DNA of 64,000 nucleotides from Heterobilharzia americana. Its lineage: Eukaryota; Platyhelminthes; Trematoda; Strigeidida; Schistosomatidae. Below the pieces are notes generated by a model. It was not told where the DNA came from and made no database searches. It saw only the letters and a program-made list of their open reading frames with translations. A program made the position numbers and the translations under genes. The DNA lies in contig OX104127.1 in NCBI GenBank assembly GCA_944470555.2, positions 55,646,140 to 55,710,139 of the forward strand, in the 5' to 3' direction. Positions 1 through 9,990 of this stretch are shown piece after piece (the first letter of the stretch is position 1; each line of letters begins with the position of its first letter).

Positions 1-147
1 AGGGTGACACGGAGGAGATGGTGTGAGGAAGAAGTGAGAGCTTCGAGACTGTCGTGGAGGGAGGTTGAAAAGATTTCAGAGAATAGAGTGGAATGGAGAC
101 GTGCTACTTAAGCCCTATGTTCCACTAGGAACCCAAAGGACAAATTA
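1..147 (+). pseudogene. 3' end fragment of RTE-like LINE, family A
   Basis: Plus-strand translation gives the conserved end of the family A reverse-transcriptase polyprotein (a WRRWCEEEV-type stretch, then ENRVEWRRAT, one stop, then ALCSTRNPKD). The same C-terminal peptide closes the long open copy on the minus strand at 48905-51032. Only about 45 codons are inside the window and the rest lies upstream of base 1. It is a dead fragment, and an AT dinucleotide run follows it. Confidence 0.85.
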
Positions 148-477
148 TGTATATATATAATATACGACCTTACCCAGAATTTGTATACCTAATGTATTAA
201 AAGCAAACCTTAACCAATCAGCGAACTATCTTGAAAAGGGTGTAAATAATGAACTATTGGCGCGAAACAGTGATTTAAATATCCATAGAAAAATAAATAA
301 TGTTTTATGCAGGTTTCTGCCTCCTAGAATAAATCTATTGTAAACTAAACTCATATAGTGACTCTTTAACTAGTAAACCCATTTACTTTCATCAAAAAGT
401 TAATTATATAAATCGATCAAACCTAAATTATTACACATGCATTCAAAATTTGATACAAACAGATGTATTTTTGAGAT
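148..477. other. AT-rich spacer, nothing recognised
   Basis: AT-rich DNA without a long reading frame or a repeat seen elsewhere in the window, apart from a TA run near 150-165. Confidence 0.5.
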
Positions 478-673
478 GAATGGGGATTTTTTTAATTTAG
501 AAGTAGTATTCATCATGGACTGATATCAGTTGAGGAAACATTGAAAATCTGGGAGCACTGGACACCTGTTTCGTCCAACTAGTATGGAACTCTTCAGCAG
601 TACGCACACACGACCCTGCTAAGGATGGAACTCAGGACGTTCAGGTTTTACGGCGAACGCGTTAACCAGTCAC
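478..673 (-). mobile_element. Smα-like SINE with hammerhead motif, copy 1
   Basis: Read on the minus strand the unit has a tRNA-like 5' part, then a hammerhead-like motif, then a 3' part with a TTTAAAAA-like tail. The same unit recurs near 674, 9118, 12341, 12742, 14955 and 15345. Known schistosome Smα repeats combine a pol III promoter with a hammerhead ribozyme, and this family has the same plan but a different ribozyme loop and stem III. It lies head to head with copy 2. Confidence 0.75.
551..609 (-). ncRNA. hammerhead ribozyme motif with intact core
   Basis: The minus strand carries CUGAAGA (591-597 on the plus strand), a stem II of GUUC paired with GGAC, then GAAA (569-572) and a GUC cleavage site (561-563). 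Stem I pairs GUACUG (598-603) with CAGUGC (555-560) over six base pairs. All the conserved core residues that I can check are present. Stem III is very short (ACAGGUGU), as in schistosome hammerheads, which may work as dimers. Activity is inferred. Confidence 0.75.
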
Positions 674-904
674 GCTATGTCGTGAATTGACAGAAGTTGG
701 AAATTGTGAACCACTGGGAACCAACCGAGTGGCTGAATGCTTAACGCGTTCACCGTGAAACCTGAAGGTCGTGACTTCGATCCCTAGCCCGGTCGTAAGG
801 GCATACTGCTCAGGAGTCCCATACTAGGATGAAACAGCTGTCCAGTGCTCCCAGGTTTCAATGTTTCCCCAACTGATTTCAGTCCACGATGAATACTACC
901 ACAA
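674..904 (+). mobile_element. Smα-like SINE with degenerate hammerhead, copy 2
   Basis: This is the plus-strand mate of copy 1. A tRNA-like part has an A-box-like stretch near 730 and a B-box-like ACTTCGATCCC near 774. It is followed by a hammerhead-like motif at 801-855. The core reads CUCAGGA instead of CUGANGA, so the essential G5 is replaced. GAUGAAAC and the palindromic ACAGCUGU stem III with GUC remain. Cleavage is not expected. Confidence 0.7.
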
Positions 905-1484
905 ACAGATGTATTGAATGTTAGTAATAATACACCAGGAAGTCTTAAATTTAGGTTCAAATATCTAAAAGTGTTCATAACCCCCAAAACTATTCAGATG
1001 ACGACTATGACCGTCTCTATATGACTGAAGAATATACACAAACTGATCATCAGGTGGTAATCCAAAGTTTATCTACTATCAACTATATGGTGAATTGCGA
1101 TTATCATATAATGCACAGTAGTTAGATGTAATAGTCTTAGTATTCAAGGTTTCACATGAAAATTTGATAGACCAACCTGGATTAACCCACTCATGAGACA
1201 GGACTTAATAATTACATCGCAATTGCTACATCGCCATCGATTACCGTGTGTACGGATATATACAAAAAAACAACATTGGATTAATAAGGGAACATGAAGA
1301 TAATGCTTAAATGATACCTTCTTGGACACGAGTATCGACAGCAGAAAAGATGGCAAACGCCAGATAAACATCCTAGTCAATAGTATGTGGAATGAGTTAT
1401 GATTAAATTTCGGGCATATTCTACTTAATTAAGTAGGAATGAGCAGTGGTTAAGTAAGGCCTTGCTTTACAGAACAAAAAGAAT
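905..1484. other. AT-rich spacer, nothing recognised
   Basis: No convincing coding frame or known repeat. The short open frames here have no recognisable motif. Confidence 0.4.
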
Positions 1485-1901
1485 ATGCAGATCAGCTTCT
1501 CTAGCCAACAACTTATTCCGGAGTGCGTTAAGGACAAGTTACCACTTTGGGCCACCTCGATGTGTGTCTACAAATTTACTTGCTCCTGTGGAGCTAGTTA
1601 TATAGGCCTCACAAAGCACACGCTTTCCAAACGTATCTCTGAGTACTATCCTGCATGGCTGTCGAGGGGAGAATGTAAATCAATTAACAGTTCAATTCTT
1701 GAACATTTGGTCAACTCTGGACATCGGCAGCTCGATCACAATCCTCATTCAGTGTCATATATCATGTCAGGTGGAATAATTCAAAAGGAGTACTCCTTCG
1801 ACAGTTGTGCACAGCGGAGGCACTGGCAATTCATCAATTCAAGCCTGATCTCTGTGTGCAAAACAAGAATGTTCAATCTCTCATTTTACCATGGTCTTAA
1901 C
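1485..1901 (+). pseudogene. Penelope-like element, GIY-YIG C-terminal fragment
   Basis: The translation carries CVYKFTCSCGASYIGLTKHT, a GIY-YIG nuclease core like that of the longer element at 10306-12015 (CIYQFKCTCGDTYIG). A frameshift near 1810 moves the end into another frame that reads EALAIHQFKPDLC and ILPWS before a stop at 1899-1901. The longer copy ends with EALAIRKLKPPLC and LNLPW. The RT part is missing. The 3' untranslated part continues to 1936 and resumes after the LINE insertion at 3102. Confidence 0.85.
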
Positions 1902-1921
1902 ACTTTCATTTTTGTCGATTT

Positions 1922-1936
1922 CATTATAATTAATTA
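1922..1936. repeat. target-site duplication (left), 15 bp
   Basis: CATTATAATTAATTA is repeated exactly at 3087-3101 on the far side of the LINE. Four of these bases overlap LINE sequence at the 5' junction (microhomology). Confidence 0.85.
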
Positions 1937-3086
1937 TTATTATTATTTATTATTAGTCCCTTGGGTTCCTAGTGGAACATAGGGCTTCAGTAGCACGCCT
2001 CCAGTGACCTCTGTTCTCTGAGATCTTTTGAACCTGGTCCCACGACAGCCCACAACCTCTCATTTCCTCCTCGCACGACCTCCTCCATGTCACCCTCGGA
2101 CGTCCAACTCGTCGCTTCCCATGGGGATTCCACTCGAGCAACTGGCCTGACGCGTGATGTCCTCAGTCGGCCTTCTCAGTGCATGGCCAATCCATCTCCA
2201 CTTCTTCCTGCATATTTGTTGCGTGATAGGTTCTTGGTTGGTTCGTTCCCAGAGTTCCTTGTTGCTTATTTTTTCTGGCCATCTGATCTTCAGCAGCGAG
2301 CGTAAGCAGTTGTTGATGAATGTCTGTAGTTTATTGGAAATACCTTTCGTGACGCGCCAAGTCTCTGAGCCATACAAGAGCACTGACTTTACGTTGGTGT
2401 TGAAAATCCGTATCTTGTTCCGCATGCTGAGTGCAGAAGATCTCCACACTGGTTTCAGGCTAATGAATGCCTGTCTTGCTTTTCCGATTCTGACTTTGAC
2501 GTCCTCGTCCGTCCCGCCTGTAGTTGAAACAGTGCTTCCTAGATAAGTGAAGGAGGTTACTTCCTTCAAGTTTCTCCCGTTGACAGTGATTGGAGTTTGT
2601 TGTTGTTGTTGTTGATGGTGGTGGTGCGGTATCTTCATCACTTCTGTCTTCTCTATATTCACCTGAAGTCCCGTCTTCGCTGCCTCTTCTATCAACTTGT
2701 TAGTTTTTGCCTGCAGATCTTCAAGTTTATGTGACATTAGGCATAAGTCATCGGCGAAATCCAAGTCTTCTAGGTTCTTTTCCGTCGTCCAGTGTATCCC
2801 CCTCTTCTCGCTGCCTACTGTTTGCTGCATGATCCAGTCCACCACAATCAAGAATATCATGGGTGATAGTAGGCAGCCTTGTTTCACTCCTGTCTTCACT
2901 TCAAAGGCATCACTGAGCTTCCCATTGTGGATTACTTGGCATGTGGCATCTTCATATAGTTGTTGAATGAGGCGGATAAAGGTTTGCGGCACTCCGTAGT
3001 ATTGAAGCAGTTTCCAAATTACTTCTCGGTCGACGCTGTCAAAGGCCTTCTCAAAGTCGATGAAGTTGAGGTGGAGAGGTGATTGC
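1937..3086 (-). pseudogene. RTE-like LINE family A, 5'-truncated copy inserted in a Penelope-like element
   Basis: The minus strand encodes the back part of the reverse transcriptase: a TGVKQGCLLSPM block, the FADDLCLM catalytic motif, a His-rich and Gln-rich linker, the TYLGSTVS block and the GRPRVTWRRSCEEEM tail. It is nearly identical to the copy at 48905-51032, but has 4 extra bases near 2136-2140 that shift the frame before the C-terminal tail. Sequence upstream of the motif-A to motif-B region is missing, so this copy is 5'-truncated. A TTA-rich 3' tail and a 15-bp target duplication point to target-primed insertion. Confidence 0.9.
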
Positions 3087-3101
3087 CATTATAATTAATT
3101 A
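3087..3101. repeat. target-site duplication (right), 15 bp
   Basis: Direct repeat of 1922-1936. It marks where the disrupted Penelope-like element resumes. Confidence 0.85.
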
Positions 3102-3615
3102 GTTCATTATTATCACCTTCATTATGACCCTTGTCTCATTCTTCACCTTCTTTACACCTATCCATCAAGTGGACACTCAATATTTGCGTTTCTTATCTAC
3201 CAACAATTTTCACCTTGTCAAACTCCTTGCCTTCCTCGATATTTCTACTGTCTTAGATTATTACGCAACTACTTTGCATTCTTGATTCCGGTTCTCTTTT
3301 AGCACTAGGTTAATGATGTAATTATGCCCTAATGTTTTATAATAGACTGTTATACATGTTTATGATATATATAAATACGATTGTACAGCTTTAGAAACAT
3401 GATATCCTCGAAAAAGAAAATTTGCTTCGCTGAATTATCTCTTCTCTATGACTCAATGGGCATATTTCGTAGAATATGCCAAGTTGATCAACTAGGGGGA
3501 TGAATTGTTATTCCTTCAGAAATGCCTCAAAGAAAACTTGTTACCCAAAGAAACTTATCTGTAACTATAGTAAGAAAAAAATGTATGAGTAAAACTTGAC
3601 CACAATAGTAGAATG
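3102..3615. other. remainder of Penelope-like 3' region, then spacer
   Basis: This follows directly on from 1936 once the LINE is removed. The first part is T- and C-rich like the non-coding region after the Penelope-like frame at 12016. Beyond about 3400 nothing is recognisable. Confidence 0.5.
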
Positions 3616-3945
3616 TTATCCCATTGTGGTTGGTTTATTTGATGTAATACACAGTGGAACAATATTATTTACTGGATCATGTTTCGGACACAATTTATTG
3701 TCCACTGTTATATCATAAAATAATCTCATAACTTTCAGATATGATTTAGATAGTTCTAATTTTCTCACCTCCTTAATGATGTACGTAGTAGGATTTTGAA
3801 TGACTTTAAAGGCCAGTCTAACAATAACTGAAGTAACCCAGTTAGGGTTGCAGTAAAGATCACCCAAGCAACGACTAGGATAGCTAATGAAATTTTTTTC
3901 AATTTCTGCTGGGAAGGCAGATTGGTTATTTTGGTTGTTTATCAT
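3616..3945 (-). CDS. unrecognised open frame of 109 codons
   Basis: The minus-strand frame has ordinary-looking composition, with Cys residues in SRCLGDLYCNP and a CPKHDP stretch. A possible splice acceptor (CTGCCTTCCCAG) lies just inside its 5' end, so it could be an exon or a decayed element. I recognise no domain. It abuts the fold-back SINE at 3944. There is no second copy in the window to test conservation. Confidence 0.2.
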   Translation of the reverse strand: MINNQNNQSAFPAEIEKNFISYPSRCLGDLYCNPNWVTSVIVRLAFKVIQNPTTYIIKEVRKLELSKSYLKVMRLFYDITVDNKLCPKHDPVNNIVPLCITSNKPTTMG

Positions 3946-4018
3946 TTTGACTATCTGAGATAGCCATGATTTAGGAAACTAGTATTATTACTGGGTGACA
4001 ATTGAAAAGTTGGGCTAC

Positions 4019-4080
4019 CGCCGCATTCGAACTACCGGGGTTCCGGCTCGGTGCTTTACCAAATGAGCTATGAGGTCCGA
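4019..4080 (-). repeat. tRNA-like SINE head (minus)
   Basis: The minus strand reads CGGACCTCATAGCTCATTTG, an A-box-like start, then a hairpin and GTTCGAATGC, a B-box-like site. It is too diverged to be a functional tRNA. Confidence 0.6.
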
Positions 4081-4340
4081 CTACTAACCACATTTTTATT
4101 TCACTTGAATCACCAAGGGTTTTGCCCGACTACCATGTGAATTCGTGATGCATTACTACTACCGCTTGATTGTATTCACAGCGGCTGTCTAGTCAAGACT
4201 TCTCATCCCAGCCCAAATCTAACTCAATTAGAAGAGGGGGATCATCAATATTGATTACCATTTGGACTATTCAAGATAGCCATGATTTGGTAGACCAGTG
4301 ATTGGAGTGACTGAAGTAAAATAAAAATCTGGTCAGCAGT

Positions 4341-4412
4341 CGGACCTCACAGATCAGCTGGTAGAGCCACCGGGTTGGAAACCCGGTGGTTGCTGGTTCG
4401 AGTTCGACTGCA
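4341..4412 (+). repeat. tRNA-like SINE head (plus)
   Basis: It has an A-box-like ATCAGCTGGTAGAG, an anticodon-like hairpin (CCGGG, seven-base loop TTGGAAA, CCCGG) and a B-box GGTTCGAGTTC. Flanking sequence matches other SINE copies rather than a tRNA gene and the acceptor stem is poor, so I call it a SINE head and not a tRNA. Confidence 0.65.
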
Positions 4413-4460
4413 GTCCAAATTTTCATTTCACCTTCAATCGTCACCCAGTAACAACATGTC

Positions 4461-5235
4461 AATTATTATCTCCCTGGTCCTTAAACTTACTCCAAGTTTA
4501 AGCTTTTCATTTCATGAAAATTCGCCTTTTCCAACCAAAATATAGAAAGCTAATTGATTAATTCATCTGTTCTAAGGGTGATCTTTAAAGTCACAGTTCA
4601 GGGGACTTAACAGTATCTTTAGAAGAGTTGTTAAACATCTGTAAGTCTTCCATGTATTGAAGTTATGCTGAAAAAATGGTAAAAAACTAACTAATTTATG
4701 GACTGAAATGAAATTCGTCACTAACCTTCAATTATACAAACTTTTGACTAAATTCCCAATCCATACTAAACTTCATTTTTAATTTACTGAATACTATTCA
4801 TTGGCATGTAGTACACTTTGTTTTTGAATCCCTAACTTATCTATCAAGACTTATGCAATTTATCTATTCGAATCCTATAATAAGAATGGCTTTACTCAAC
4901 CGACTCTATTCTATCAATCTTTAAAACATATTTTGAACACAATACGTTCCACTAGGTTAATGAGAAATGATAAGAAAATGAATTCATGCTTTGTTTTTAC
5001 TCTCTCCGAATTTATAAAAGAAAAACAAAGTGGGGAATAAAACCAACAAACAGATGTTAAGGATAAAAAAAGTTAACATTGAAGTCAATCGTTGGAAATC
5101 AACTTCGGTCAACTCCTCCGTTTAGACGAATATCCAGTCGTGCAGTCCCTTCTATCAGGTTACATTATAATGAGGTATACCGGTTGAAATTAGAAAATAT
5201 GAAACAATCATAGGTTTTCAATTACATATATCTTT
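4461..5235. other. AT-rich spacer, nothing recognised
   Basis: No coding frame with a motif and no repeat shared with the rest of the window. Confidence 0.4.
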
Positions 5236-5860
5236 GCAGCATCTCTTGCTTTTCATGGAATCAACGTGTCAGCAGTGTACAGGTCAGGTGAAGGGTACCA
5301 GACAAAATACGCAAGTCGACTGACGAAGTTGTCAGTCTTCATCGACTAAGATAGCTTAGACAGATATTGTGCATCCTGAACCATCACCAACATCAATATC
5401 GAGTGCTAAGAGAAGTTGAATTAGATTGGAGGATAGTTGAAGATGGTCAACCAGAGATTTGGCACTAGCCAATTAAGTCTCCAACTGTTGGTGTGAGTTG
5501 TTTGAGGAGATGTCAACAATCTGGTAGTGGTGGTGGTGGTGTTGGGGAGGGGCCAAGATGAAAGGAATCAATGGTTGAGAATTCTTGATGAAGGGTACCA
5601 GTGTCGCAGAGATGTATTCAGATTATGTTTTCTGTCAACTTTAATATCATTCTATTCACTTGTTCTTTGTATAGCAACGTGAACCAATGGACTTTTGTAC
5701 CAGGTTCTGCGTTGATTTTACCAGTTAGTGTTATTTTCACGTTTCATTTAGCGTTTGTTCGTTTGTTTTTGTATCGATTATCTATTCAAAAGTATTCAGG
5801 AAATTTCTTGGTTTTTTCTTTGAGTATATTAAATATTACTCACTCATAAAAAGATTATTT
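5236..5860 (+). pseudogene. RTE-like LINE family B, 3' fragment (left arm of inverted repeat)
   Basis: Starts in the family B tail (SWNQRVSAVYRSGEG, then a decayed LRWLG-type block) and runs through the 3' untranslated part. The first 355 or so bases are an almost exact inverted copy of 6628-6987, including the same stop codons, so both come from one already decayed copy. It contains a short GGT repeat near 5527. Confidence 0.75.
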
Positions 5861-6289
5861 ATTAACGTTTTTGAAAGCATAAGATTGTATGAACAGGGTA
5901 AAAATCACAAAACATTTAACTGATAGATAGCTGATCAAACTCATGAGAAATCTGATGACAATCATTTCAGAATGGCTGTGAAAAAAATAAAGTATATTAG
6001 GTAGGTAAGAAACAAGAAGCCAGATTAGACTTAACTATTCAGCTAACTTATCATGAAAGGTTAGTAAAAGTTTTTCTTCTTAATAATTGGTGAGTGTGAA
6101 AAGAATAAAAGTCATGTAGATAGGACGTTTCGTAGAGCGCTTATAAAGGTCACCTTAACAAATGTTGAGATAACTAACTAATTACATTTCTTCGTCTTCT
6201 AAAAAGACTAACTTCTTAGTTGAAATACTGGAACCTGATTGGTTATTTCAACAATTGTTAGTATGGCCTTTCAAACCACTCCTTTTTTA
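5861..6289. other. spacer between inverted LINE fragments
   Basis: AT-rich and without recognisable content. It forms part of the roughly 1-kb loop between the two arms. Confidence 0.4.
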
Positions 6290-7560
6290 TTGATATCAAT
6301 CACCGTCACAACAACAACGAGATTGAGATTCAACCTTCCTGCTATTTCGTATTATTATCATTATTATTATTCTGTAATACATAGGTAATGTTATGAACCG
6401 ACACCTGTCCAAGATGTTTTTATTAGGTAGACTGACTAAATAAGCAGACAGTTTCATGGATTCATATGGCGTTGAAAGCAGAATGAGATAGACAGATAGA
6501 TAGACAGACAAAACCAACGCCGAACCTGGTACATACGTGCATTCATTCAACTTGCCACACACACTTCAAGCTTTCGAAGATGTCAAGGGGTGAATACGTC
6601 TGCGTCACTGTAACCAATTTTCAGGTGTCATCAAGAGTTCTAAACCACTGATTCCTTTCATCTTGGCCCCTCCCCAACACCACCACCACCACTACCAGAT
6701 TGTTGACATCTCCTCAAACAACTCACACCAACAGTTGGAGACTTCATTGGCTAGTGCCAAATCTCTGGTTGACCATCTTCAACTATCCTCCAATCTAATC
6801 CAACTTCTCTTAGCACTCGACATTGACGTTGGTGATGGTTCGGGATGCACAATATCTGTCTAAGCTATCTTAGTCGATGAAGACTGACAACTTCGTCAGT
6901 CGACTTGCGTATTTTGGCTGGTACCCTTCACTTGACCTGTACACTGCTGACACGTTGATTCCATGAAAAGCAAGAAATGCTACGAAGACACCTGTGATCA
7001 ACATCTTGTAACCGCTTTGTGTCTTCAACTGATGACGGCCATATGTTACAGCCGTATAACACGATAAAACGAACTGCAGGGCAGCATACTCATTCTTTGA
7101 TAAATAATCGGATATGTCGCCAGTCGGTATCTCAGATGACGTTAGTTTGCAGAAAACAAATAGGCTTCTATATCCGAGCTAAGATTTTGTTAGCAACCAG
7201 TCTGTTCAGGTTCATGCAACTCCACAAGTAAGTGAAGTCGTCTACACATTCCACTAATTCACTACTCATCAATAAACTAGAAGTAGTTGCAGTTGAGCAG
7301 TCCTTAAGCATCATCTTACATATGACAGGTATCAAACATGATAAACATGCCCAGATTTCTGCACAACACGTTCAGAAGACGCTGCATTTTGTCTGCATGA
7401 TCACCTATCCAAGTCAACTAGATGCATTTCAAGGAGTAGATCAATCCGTATGAAGTCAGACATATCTAAAGTTACATCCATAGGATAGCTAGACGAGAAC
7501 AGTGACAGTTTGCATCGCTAGCAGACACTAGTAGTTGTGGTCAGTTGTGATGATAAATTC
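6290..7560 (-). pseudogene. RTE-like LINE family B, C-terminal RT and 3' end
   Basis: The minus strand reads SSELVECVDDFTYL, LYGCN, DVDHRCLRSI and SWNQRVSAVYRS with several stops. This matches VVVECVDHLTYL, LYGCET, VFDHRCLRSI in the fuller copy at 15795-17330. It is the region after the catalytic palm. The 3' part (6628-6987) is the right arm of the inverted repeat. Tetranucleotide GATA/GACA repeats lie near 6490-6510. Confidence 0.8.
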
Positions 7561-7799
7561 TCCAGAATTCCTTACATAGTATTATATACTTTGCTAGACT
7601 CATCTTGAGTTGAATTTCACAGTACTATACCAGCTCAAATAATAAAATCCTTTAAAATAGCCCAATCTAAGCAATCAAATAACAATGTATTGGTATGAAA
7701 AAGAACTAGTCCAACAATTTACGTTCATCCTCATCATCAATATTAACATAGGAACAGGCATTACTGCGTAACAGTCCAAGTTGCCACACCTCATATCAC

Positions 7800-8390
7800 T
7801 ACATCAAGTAAAAAGGCAGTGAAGTGCAACATGAAGAAAGGGAAATTCAGTCAAAAGAAATATAAAGTACTCAAAGAGAGAGAGAGAGAGAAAGGGAAGA
7901 ATGAGAAAATGGTGAGATTCGGTATAGCCTCGTTGAGATGAGGATAATGTGTGTGGGTATACATCTGCACCACTCACATCGGTTCTCACCCATATCATCT
8001 AGAGTCAGTCTGCAACCACTGGTTCCTCTTGTACCCCCATCGATCAGTCTACATTGCTCAAACCAACAGTCAAACACTTCATACATTGGCACCATGTTTC
8101 AGTCTGGTCACCTCGGTTCTTTTTCCAGCCTGAACCTACTTCAGCCGACGTTGTGTAAAGAGGCGATCGGTGACTAGGCATACGTAACACATGTCTCAAC
8201 CATCTCAGTCGATGAAGATTCACAACCTTATCAACCGACTTACCTCTTCTCCTTAAAACTCTATACCTGTCGTCTGGTGTTAATCACATGGTGACATCAC
8301 GGAATACGGTCTATACTATGAAGTCAATGGTGGTTAAACACTTGAAGCCTTCTCATGTATTCCACTTTCAGCTGATTGGAACAATTTACG
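7800..8390 (-). pseudogene. RTE-like LINE family B, 3' fragment
   Basis: On the minus strand it carries the decayed C-terminal blocks (RLRWL-type, GWKK-like, then QW..CIP..I) and the GA-rich 3' end found at 17330. A GA dinucleotide run (7876-7892) marks the 3' untranslated part. The fragment is stop-ridden. Confidence 0.75.
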
Positions 8391-9117
8391 AAGTGATTAT
8401 GAATCATATTACATAAAGATATGATACGAGATAAACGGTAGATATAATTTCATTAACTAAAGTATTGCCATATACATTATCCAACCGAATCTATTTTAGT
8501 AAGTAGATCAATCACAGCATAAGATAAGCTTAATGATATTTTACAAATGTTGTTAACCAAAAATTACAGAAAGATAATAAAATAATAATAATAATAACAA
8601 TAATAATGTATTACCGCAACATGTAGATACCAATTCGGCATCTCATGATTTGGTTTACAAAAAAAAGACGGTAAATATCTTACGATAGATGACATATCCT
8701 ATTAACTTTGATAGGAGAATATTATCAAGTGTACTTTTAATATACTTTTCAACTTATTATGATTAAGATTTTTATAAACTAAAGGGTATTGTAGAACAGT
8801 ATCGATATCTCTTTACCGTAGATGTATATCAATTTACTTACAAACATCTAAGTCTTCAGTAACAACACGCTTAATTAAACAATTTCTATTCTTTGTTAAT
8901 ACGGCATATCTTGATATCCTTTGAGAGATTCAAAATTGTGTTAAACAGATCTTACCATTGAGTTATTTCGGTGATAATTGACTCTTTGTAAGACTGAATT
9001 AGATATACTGAATGGTCATTAGAAAAGTGGTCGATTACATACAGTCTAGTTCTAAGTGATGACTGAATTCTACCAATCATTTTTCAATATGATCAACAAA
9101 ATTAAGGTTTAATTTGG
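8391..9117. other. AT-rich spacer with AAT microsatellite
   Basis: An AATAAT run lies at about 8579-8609. Otherwise nothing is recognisable. Confidence 0.5.
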
Positions 9118-9340
9118 GGGATTTGTGGGGATTGTTAGTGATTTCAAGTCGATATTCATCACGGACAGCTGTTTCGTCCTAGTATGGGACTCCTCAGCAG
9201 TGTGCACCAATGACACTATCCCGCCAGGGGTCGAACCCAGGGCCTTCAGGTTCCATGGACAGCACGTTACCCTTGAGTCACTAAGTCAGAATTCAGTAGG
9301 CATTATTTCTAACTTCCGTCAGTTCCCAACATAGCGCGAC
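9118..9340 (-). mobile_element. Smα-like SINE with hammerhead motif, copy 3
   Basis: The minus-strand unit has a tRNA-like part (B-box-like GGTTCGACCCC region near 9230) and a hammerhead-like motif. Compared with other copies, the block just after the cleavage site is missing, so the 3' half of stem I is replaced. Confidence 0.7.
9155..9207 (-). ncRNA. hammerhead motif, intact core with altered stem I
   Basis: Minus strand: CUGAGGA (9191-9197), stem II GUCC/GGAC around a CAUACUA loop, GAAA, a palindromic stem III ACAGCUGU, and GUC (9164-9166). The core matches the CUGANGA...GAAA consensus. Stem I is weak because the sequence 3' of the GUC differs from other copies. The palindromic stem III would suit a dimeric ribozyme. 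Confidence 0.65.
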
Positions 9341-9579
9341 CATTTAACCAATGGAAAATAGTCCTTATTAAGAAGAAAAAATTCTGGGAGAATACTCTAT
9401 AAAGTATTCAGTGTATGCTTTCATCTTTGAATCCGGAAAAGGAACAAATAATTCCATGACTAATAAATCATTAATAAACTAGTTTTAAGCCACTGTTCAG
9501 TACCTCCAACCTTCAAGTGGTTATCCAAGTGAATACTAAGACAGAGATATGAAAGACATTCAGCCAAACCGCTACAATG

Positions 9580-9990
9580 TAGGACAGAAGATAATATCGC
9601 TGAATTAACTAGTTTGTTTAACTGTTTCGGCGTTCCTGAAACTATAGTAACTGATAATGGCACATAATTCACTTCAAAAGCATTTCCAATTTTATTTAGA
9701 CAAAATGCAATCCGGTACCTACGAACATCACATTATCGCCAACAATCAAATGGCAAGGTAAAAGGATTTTTGGATACGTTTAACTGTGCTTTATTGAAAG
9801 AGGAAGGAGAAGGATCGGTAAGCTCTGCCATTAATAGATTCCTTGCAGGCTACAGAAGCACTCTGAATCCTAACACACTAAAATGCCGAATCTGCTGCAG
9901 AGGGTATGTTTGGTCGTAAATTAAAAACTGTTTTTATGTATATACTGCCGATAACTAAGTCAAAAAGGAGCTATCACAAAACTGGTGGGC
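9580..9990 (+). pseudogene. Ty3/gypsy integrase core fragment
   Basis: The plus-strand translation gives CFGVPETIVTDNGT with a stop in place of the next residue, then HYRQQSNGKVKGFLDTFNCA, GYRSTLNP and, in another frame, MFGRKLK. These are the central and C-terminal blocks of a retroviral-type integrase: the second catalytic Asp in TDNGT and the region of the catalytic Glu, here changed to Lys or Gly. No LTR or RT is seen next to it, so it is a relic. Confidence 0.8.

Larger units (their letters stand above)
3944..4460. repeat. fold-back pair of tRNA-derived SINE modules
   Basis: The two ends of this unit are inverted copies of each other. Each end carries a tRNA-like block, on the minus strand at 4019-4080 and on the plus strand at 4341-4412, followed outward by a tail that reads TTCAATNGTCACCCAGTAA. 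The middle includes a block also found near 21020. A related composite is at 20795-21205. The tRNA-like blocks suggest pol III origin. Confidence 0.7.

Noticed and set aside
2590..2635. Host triplet-repeat locus
   Set aside because: The CAN repeats encode the Gln/His linker of the LINE RT and are also present in the second copy near 49560.
4341..4412. Functional tRNA gene
   Set aside because: A- and B-box-like sites and an anticodon-like hairpin exist, but the acceptor stem does not pair well and the block recurs within SINE units.
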